This document shows positions 6,836 through 12,339 of a stretch of 12,339 nt of DNA, in pieces. The stretch's first letter is position 1, and each line of letters opens with the position of its first letter. The notes below the pieces were generated by a model. The model was not told the origin of the DNA. It did no database searches and saw only the letters and a list, made by a program, of their open reading frames with translations. The stretch spans positions 786,344 through 798,682 of the forward strand of contig WELB01000006.1 of the NCBI GenBank assembly GCA_009602725.1, given 5' to 3'. The DNA comes from Spirogloea muscicola. Its lineage: Eukaryota > Streptophyta > Zygnematophyceae > Spirogloeales > Spirogloeaceae. Both the position numbers and the translations under genes were made by a program.

Positions 6836-9800
6836 ATGGTGCTCTCCACGCTCGGCGATGGCGATTTGGAGGACAGCACCGTCGACTCCGTCTTCGCGTC
6901 ACGCTACAACCGCGCGGTCCTGCCCAAGTGAGCTGCGCCGCTCCCCCGGGGGCCTTCCCCTGGAGCTCGCCGCGCTTAGCGACGACTGCCGTGGCGGCCC
7001 TTTTGAGCTTGCCGCCCGCGCCGCTGCAAGGCGTTCTCGTGGCTATGCCGAGGGCCGCGGCTGGAAGGCGCGCCGAGCTCAGCTGCTCGCGCCTGCAAGC
7101 TCGTCTCAGCACCCTCGGGCCTCCTCCTCGTCCCGGCCTCCGCCTGCCTGCGCCTGACTTCAGGCATCCCACTCTTCTGGCTAGACGAGAAACATCACTG
7201 TACACCCGCCCGACTCTTGCAGCAGGCAGTGGCAGCTCGCCAGCTCGCCAGCTTCAAGCATGTGCCGCTCATCCGTTCCCTGGTCCACTGGTTTGTGAGG
7301 GCAGGTTCCGGATGCCGGACAAGGAGATGGGCAAGGACGCGGCGTACCAGATCATCCACGACGAGCTGATGCTGGACGGCAACCCCCGCCTGAATCTTGC
7401 ATCTTTCGTGACCACCTGGATGGAGCCGGAAGCTGACAAGCTCATCCTCGAGTCACTGGCCAAGAATTATATTGACATGGACGAGTACCCCATCACCACC
7501 GAACTCCAGGTGCTGCCTGCATGCAGCCCTGGCACGGCGTTCCGAATACCGCTTGTCATCCCCGGATAATCAGCAGCAGCACACAGCCAAGGGCGTCAGC
7601 AGCCTTGGCCTTGGCGTGCTACTGGTGCTGAAGATGTGGTCTTAAGACCACTGAGGTGGCAAAAGCTTTGTCTTTCGTCCAAAGGCTCTGAGGCAGCTGC
7701 TCTGCGCATGGCTAAAAGTGATCATGCTCCTGCAACGTGCCTGCTTTTTCCCCGCAGGATCGGTGTGTGAATATGATCGCCCGTCTTCTCAACCTGAACC
7801 TCAGCGACGGGCAGGCTGCTATCGGAACCGGGACTGTGGGCTCGTCAGAGGCTATCATGCTGGCAGGGCTTGCCCTGAAGCGCAAGTGGCAGCTGAAGCG
7901 TCAGGCAGCTGGAAAGCCCTTCGATAAGCCCAACCTGGTCACTGGTTCAAATGTCCAGGTAATGGAGCAGCCAATGGTAGACAGGGCTCCCACTGGACAG
8001 GTCCGGATGCATCATCATTTGCCCTTTCTTTTCTTGTCACTCTTTTCAGGAAGGGGAGATGCTCACTTGGATACAAGATGGGGCATTCAGATTGCAATGT
8101 TGCATCAAACATGGACTTTGACATTTGACAAAAACATTGACGTCAACATTTACATGCTCATGATCAGGAAGTGTCTGACTCCATCCGCTTGATAAGCTAA
8201 GCAGGCAACTCAATGGCAACCAAATGCAGGTCTGTTGGGAGAAATTCGCAAAGTACTTCGAAGTAGATTTGAAGACTGTGAATCTGAGGCCGGACTACTA
8301 TATCATGGATCCTGAAAAGGCGGTCGAGCTTGTGGATGAGAATACCATCTGCGTCTGCGGTATCATGGGGAGCACCTACAACGGGGAGTTCGAAGACATC
8401 AAGCGCGTCAATGACCTGCTCACGATCAAAAACAAAGAGACAGGGTATGAGTCTGGCATCTCTGTCAACTCAACTGCTTATGCAAGCAGAACATCTTCCT
8501 GTATCTTCGTTACCTACCTCCAGTGGTCAAGGTGCTGAATATCCCAGTGACGGTCTTCTAGACCTACTAGGCTTGGTGAGGGACACCGTTGCACATCTGC
8601 TAAGTTGCACACTTATAGCCTCAGAATGAAAGCTGCCCTGCTTTGCTTATGGCCAGATATGACTGTCCGATCCACGTCGATGCTGCAAGCGGTGGCTTTG
8701 TGGCCCCGTTCCTTTACCCGGACTTGGAGTGGGATTTCCGCCTGCCGTTGGTGAGGAGCATAAATGTTAGTGGCCACAAGTACGGGCTTGTGTACGCGGG
8801 TGTTGGCTGGGTTGTGTGGCGCAGCAAGGATGATCTTCCCGAGGACCTTGTCTTCCATATCAACTATCTGGGGGCTGACCAGCCCACATTTACTCTCAAC
8901 TTTTCTAAAGGTAAGCATCCATATTCTTAATGTCCTGGTATGCCAAACGCCTACTCTTGATGTCCTGGTGTGTCAAACGCCTACCCTTATGTGAAATCTG
9001 TTGCCCTTCCGAGTGTACACGCTCTGTGACACGTGAATTTACAATGTTACAATCATGCTGAGCAGGTGCCAGTCAACTGATTGCCCAGTATTACCAATTT
9101 ATCCGACTGGGATTTGAGGTCCAAAGCTCACTGCTATCATGAATGTCATCTTCCAACTCTGTGTTATCTTGAGGCTCAAGACTTGCTGCATGGCCTTGTT
9201 AGATTAGTGCTTGCTTGCCATCCCGGATGCAGAGGCAAAGTACAGAGTCATTGATCAAGAGCTGCATGTGGGCTTTCAAGCAAAGCACACTGAAGCCTTT
9301 GACCTCATCACATGTCAGGGTTACCGGCGGGTGATGAAGAACTGCAAGGAGAACTGTGCTTACTTGAAAGATCAGCTGGCAGAGCTGGATCGCTTTAACT
9401 TCCTCTCTAAGGACGAGGGAGTACCAGTTGTTGCATTTTGCCTGAAGGATCGCTCCCAGCATGATGAGTACGAGATAGCAGAACACCTGCGCAGATACGG
9501 CTGGACAGTTCCTGCCTACACAATGGCCCCGGATGCACAAGAGTGAGTCAGTAGTTTCTGAGCAGAGTCCATTGCCCATGCATGAGCGTGCAAGGTATGC
9601 TCACAGCTCTGCAGCTTGTATCTGTACCACTGAGCTGTACATTTAGTTAAGCAATGGCGTGCCATACATGTCTATAAGTTTGACATTATTGGTTGGCTTG
9701 GATTTGCAGCGTGAACCTTCTTAGGGTTGTTGTAAGAGAAGACTTCAGCCGCACACTGGCAGATAGGTAGGCGGAGCAAGCTCTCATATCGTCTACTGCA

Positions 9801-10171
9801 CTCCACAAGACTGGTTGCTGTTATCATTGGCCCACCTCGAATGTGGACTTGGTGAAATATGTCATGCTGGTGCTATGGCCTTGTTTGCAAGTACGACGCC
9901 TTGTCAAGCCTTTTGTAACTTGCTTCACAGGCTTGTGGACGGTATCAAGGAGACTCTGAAGTACTTGGACCAGCGGCCAGCAAAGGAAGTGGAGCACCTG
10001 GCTGTCAAGCTAGCAGACAAGGGCGTCCATCCCCACAAGAAGGCCAAGAAGGACGAAATCAATAAAGAGGCTGTGAGGCTTGCAAATGCGCTGGATAAGA
10101 AGCATCTGAAGTCAGGGACTTTCAAGGTCTTCAAGAAGCAAGGCTTACCCAAGACAAATGGCGTGTGCTAA
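6836..10171 (+). CDS. GAD: glutamate decarboxylase (PLP-dependent), nine exons, complete
   Basis: Converts L-glutamate to GABA and CO2, the entry step of the GABA shunt; the plant enzyme is cytosolic. Exons: 6836-6927, 7305-7509, 7758-7958, 8230-8444, 8657-8910, 9066-9118, 9319-9542, 9710-9766, 9931-10171, giving 513 codons plus TAA, close to the usual plant length of about 500. All introns are GT-AG and every junction keeps the family alignment. Family signatures in order: [69 protein letters not shown] (phosphate-binding Ser128-Ser129), HVDAASGG (Asp246, cofactor ring), [11 protein letters not shown] (Lys279, Schiff-base lysine, codon 8778-8780), [17 protein letters not shown] and [14 protein letters not shown]. 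The start lies in CCGCCATGG. The C-terminal 79 residues form a lysine-rich tail ending KTNGVC, discussed in the findings. The intron 6 donor (GTCCAA) is weak. I am very sure of family and structure. Confidence 0.97.
7636..7651. repeat. 16-bp perfect palindrome in GAD intron 2
   Basis: GTGGTCTTAAGACCAC is fully self-complementary and lies inside the second intron. It could be a binding site for a dimeric protein or chance; the sequence shows no partner site nearby. Confidence 0.5.
8931..8990 (+). repeat. tandem duplication of a 30-bp unit in GAD intron 5
   Basis: Units 8931-8960 and 8961-8990 both run TGTCCTGGT-TG-CAAACGCCTAC-CTT and match at 25 of 30 positions. It is most likely a local slippage duplication. 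It lies 20 bp after the splice donor and does not disturb the splice sites. Confidence 0.7.
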
Positions 10172-10359
10172 GCGGGGGAGCATATGCTGCATATGTGGCA
10201 AGTGACTCAGAACAGAAGATCCTTGGTGTTGCTTAGTTGCTCCCTGTCGGTCAGGGGCTTCCACTAGGGCGTTATGAGCTGCTCTCATACCTCTGCCATT
10301 AGTGGGTGGTCATTTTGCAGCATCTCCTTTCTTCAAGCACGCTCCATGCCATTACTGGT

Positions 10360-10526
10360 TAGGATAGCAAGCAACGATGCATGGTTGAATATATGCTGCA
10401 TGTCTGAGAAGCAGGCGTGAGATGGCAGGCTTTTGCTCTGCCAGATGCCTTGCAGTGTAGCATGCATGTACCCCTTGCTGTGGCGTGCAGGTGTACCAAC
10501 CACTGTCTATGAGCATTGCTATCCTA
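10360..10526. repeat. inverted repeat with 11-bp perfect arms
   Basis: TAGGATAGCAA at 10360-10370 and TTGCTATCCTA at 10516-10526 are exact reverse complements, 145 bp apart. Both are flanked outside by ACTG (ACTGGTTAGG and CCTACAGT), so the match extends with a gap. An inner hairpin TGGCAG...CTGCCA (10423-10443) lies near the centre. This is compatible with a small inverted-repeat element or a foldback in a 3' untranslated region. No flanking target-site duplication is evident. Confidence 0.5.
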
Positions 10527-10651
10527 CAGTGGAAGTTCTGAGGCTGAGTTAGCACGACTACTTGCTGTTATAGAAACTCTCTGTCGATATGTCAGAGAAG
10601 CATCTCAGCATCTTGAAAAGTGATTGCTTAGTTATTTTCTTGAGGGCCCGT

Positions 10652-10656
10652 TTACA
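10652..10656 (-). terminator. possible polyadenylation signal TGTAA for the YbaK gene
   Basis: TTACA on the plus strand reads TGTAA on the minus strand, about 190 nt past the YbaK stop codon. TGTAA is the usual green-algal poly(A) signal. A five-base match is weak evidence. Confidence 0.3.
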
Positions 10657-10842
10657 TATGCCTGTCTGTTTGGAAGCCACTGACTCTGCAAGCATCACCC
10701 GAGTGAGAAATTAACGGTGACAGATATGAGAATATAGTCTTGCACTGAACCCCTTGAGTCTGTGCATGCATCTATTGGAGCTTTCTTCGAGGACACGATT
10801 GTCTGAAGCTGACAGAATGACAATGCTCTTGCTATTTTAAAT

Positions 10843-12338
10843 TTAGTACGTGCAATCAGCAATTAGTGGTTGCACAGAAGAGATGAAGTCCTCTGTCTGC
10901 ATGCCTAATTTGAGATCCACCTGTCCTCCACCCATCCAAAAAATTGGTGGCTCCAGCTTGGTAATAGCCTCGGACAAAATGACCTGCAAGTGCACAGCAC
11001 AAGCACTTGTCATGCACTTAGACATGGGTGGGATATCTGGGTCCACCCAGATATTCCACATGGTGACAATCACAACTAAAGCATGTTGCAAAAGCAAGCA
11101 GGAGCAACTCCACAAAAAGAATACCGTGGATGTGGCTCCTCCTCGAGCACAGGGGTCAAGAACATCATTCACTTACTGGAATCCTTGTCCTCATACCAAT
11201 GGGGGTGACAGCATTGTGCTCGAAGCCTGTCAATTGGGCAGACTCATCTTCGGGGGCAAGTCTCACTGTTTCAAGTGTAGTCGCAGTGGTGAGTGAGAAA
11301 GAGGTAAGAAGCACGCTGTGTTGAGTGCGGGCATGAGTACTGCCTCTTGACATATAAACAATTAGAAGCAACAAGACAATCAGCTGCTTGAAGGCCATCG
11401 ATAAGTGGTGCTCACTGTTGTACCGCTTCTTTGGCACTTGCCCTCCACTGAGAGAGTGGACAAACACGCGCACCTTCTCTGCGTGAAGCCTAGCAGTGTA
11501 CTGCGCAACACATGGTTGATTGAGCTCCTCAGCATCATACCAGATTGTGACTGATGCCATAGTCTACTGATGCCTAGTCTACCATGCAGAGGGTAACCAG
11601 GGCGAAATCGCAGGTGACGTGCAACTACGATGTGGCCTGCTGCACCCTGCTAGTCACGAAAGCTCTGCACATTCCTTCAAGTTGACCACCCTTTCCAGCA
11701 GAAGGACCCACCTGCAGGACGATGACGTAGTACTTGGAATTGTTGGCATTTCGGCAGTCGGTCACATCGGGGCCAGCTTGGGTGTTGACCTTGCCCCAGA
11801 AACGACAGAGCCACGGGCCTGGGGCTCGTCAGGAATGCAGATCACTGCCACTGCGCTCAAAGGCCAACCACAGCAGGCCCATCTCAACGTGCTCTCAAGA
11901 TAGCGACCTCTCCGTGCCCAGGTCGTGTAATGCGCGTGCCCGGGATGTGGAGACAGAGGCGAGCCTGGGCTGCAAGCTCTCAGAGGGTCGGGCCGCCCTC
12001 GGCTAGCAAAGGAGTGGGGCACAGTGGGGCTCAGCGGGGGTGGGCACCATGACGATGCTCTTGCACAGGTGGTGGACGGTCGCGGCGCCCAGCAGCGCCC
12101 GCCGGCCCTCCATGGGGCGCTCGTAGTAGTCCGCCGGCACGCGCACGAAGCGCGCCGACTGCACGCCCGCCAGCGCCAGCAGCCTCTCCAGCCGCAGCTG
12201 CGTCGCCGGCTGCTCGCCGGCGGCTGCCACGCCGGGTCCGGGACCGGCTTCGTCGCCGTCACCGCCGCGGGCGCGGGGAAGGCCCGTGGCGGAGACGGTG
12301 TCGCCGGCGGCGGCGGCGGAGGCGACGGCGGCGGCGGC
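10843..12338 (-). CDS. YbaK/ProRS-associated (INS) domain protein, probable aminoacyl-tRNA deacylase, 5' partial
   Basis: Members of the INS/YbaK/ProX superfamily hydrolyse mischarged aminoacyl-tRNAs in trans; the exact substrate here is unknown. Exons on the minus strand: 12338-12048, 11789-11712, 11500-11416, 11265-11177, 10983-10843, all GT-AG with intact phases. The spliced protein matches the freestanding plant family throughout: RVPADYYERPMEGRRALLGA, HHLCKSIVM-VNTQAGPDVTDC (the lysine of LCKSIV corresponds to the conserved YbaK lysine), NNSKYYVIVLQ-YTARLHAEK, GGQVPKKRYN-MRLAPEDES, LTGFEHNAVTPIGMRTRIP-V, KLEPPIFWMGGGQVDLKLG, then IADCTY and TAA. The N-terminus is an alanine/glycine-rich, low-complexity extension with no ATG before the window edge, so the start lies outside. 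Convergent with GAD, with 671 bp between stop codons. Family assignment is firm; biochemical function is inferred. Confidence 0.93.
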
Positions 12339-12339
12339 G

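Larger units (their letters stand above)
10172..10842. other. convergent intergenic region (3' ends of GAD and the YbaK gene)
   Basis: No ORF with family similarity is present. It must hold the 3' untranslated regions of both genes. Just after the GAD stop is a CATATG-CTG-CATATG doublet (10181-10195). I found no TGTAA element for GAD on the plus strand here. Confidence 0.6.

Noticed and set aside
6733-7569. Large plus-strand frame running through GAD exons 1 and 2.
   Set aside because: Its second half is the true exon 2, but the first part is exon 1 sequence out of frame plus intron 1; the GT-AG splice 6927/7305 gives the correct family alignment.
1-12339. A functional gene cluster linking kinase, GABA synthesis and tRNA editing.
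   Set aside because: The three genes have separate orientations and promoters in a eukaryotic genome; proximity alone does not support a shared system.

Overview
This window reads as nuclear DNA of a eukaryotic green alga (Chlorophyta, probably Trebouxiophyceae; genus not resolvable). The genes are split by many short introns, mostly GT-AG and about 150-380 nt long. Coding exons are GC-rich, and two of the three proteins have closest recognisable relatives in land plants. There are no bacterial operons, ribosome binding sites, rRNA, tRNA or CRISPR arrays. Exon borders were set by eye from splice dinucleotides, codon phase and protein-family continuity.

Layout. (1) 1 to about 2050, minus strand: a Ser/Thr protein kinase of CAMK/CDPK type in seven exons. 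Its C-terminus runs off the left edge and its start is unresolved near an ambiguous base (N at 2051). (2) About 2052-6743: a gene-poor stretch of roughly 4.7 kb. It contains at least ten imperfect copies of a 65-75 bp repeat, in both orientations, built around a small GGGCTGG...CAGCC hairpin. It also holds several stronger stem-loops, a telomere-like motif pair and a few doubtful ORFs. (3) 6836-10171, plus strand: a complete nine-exon glutamate decarboxylase gene (513 aa). (4) 10172-10842: a gene-free interval between two convergent genes. (5) 10843-12338, minus strand: a YbaK/ProRS-associated-domain protein (probable aminoacyl-tRNA deacylase) in five exons, whose N-terminus runs off the right edge.

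The kinase and glutamate decarboxylase genes are divergent, separated by the repeat island. Glutamate decarboxylase and the YbaK gene are convergent. Glutamate decarboxylase makes GABA, and in plants this enzyme is switched by Ca2+/calmodulin. The kinase is of a Ca2+/calmodulin-related class, but the window gives no evidence of a functional link, and ordinary eukaryotic gene neighbourhood is the safer reading. The least explained part is the repeat island, followed by the unusual C-terminal tail of the glutamate decarboxylase.
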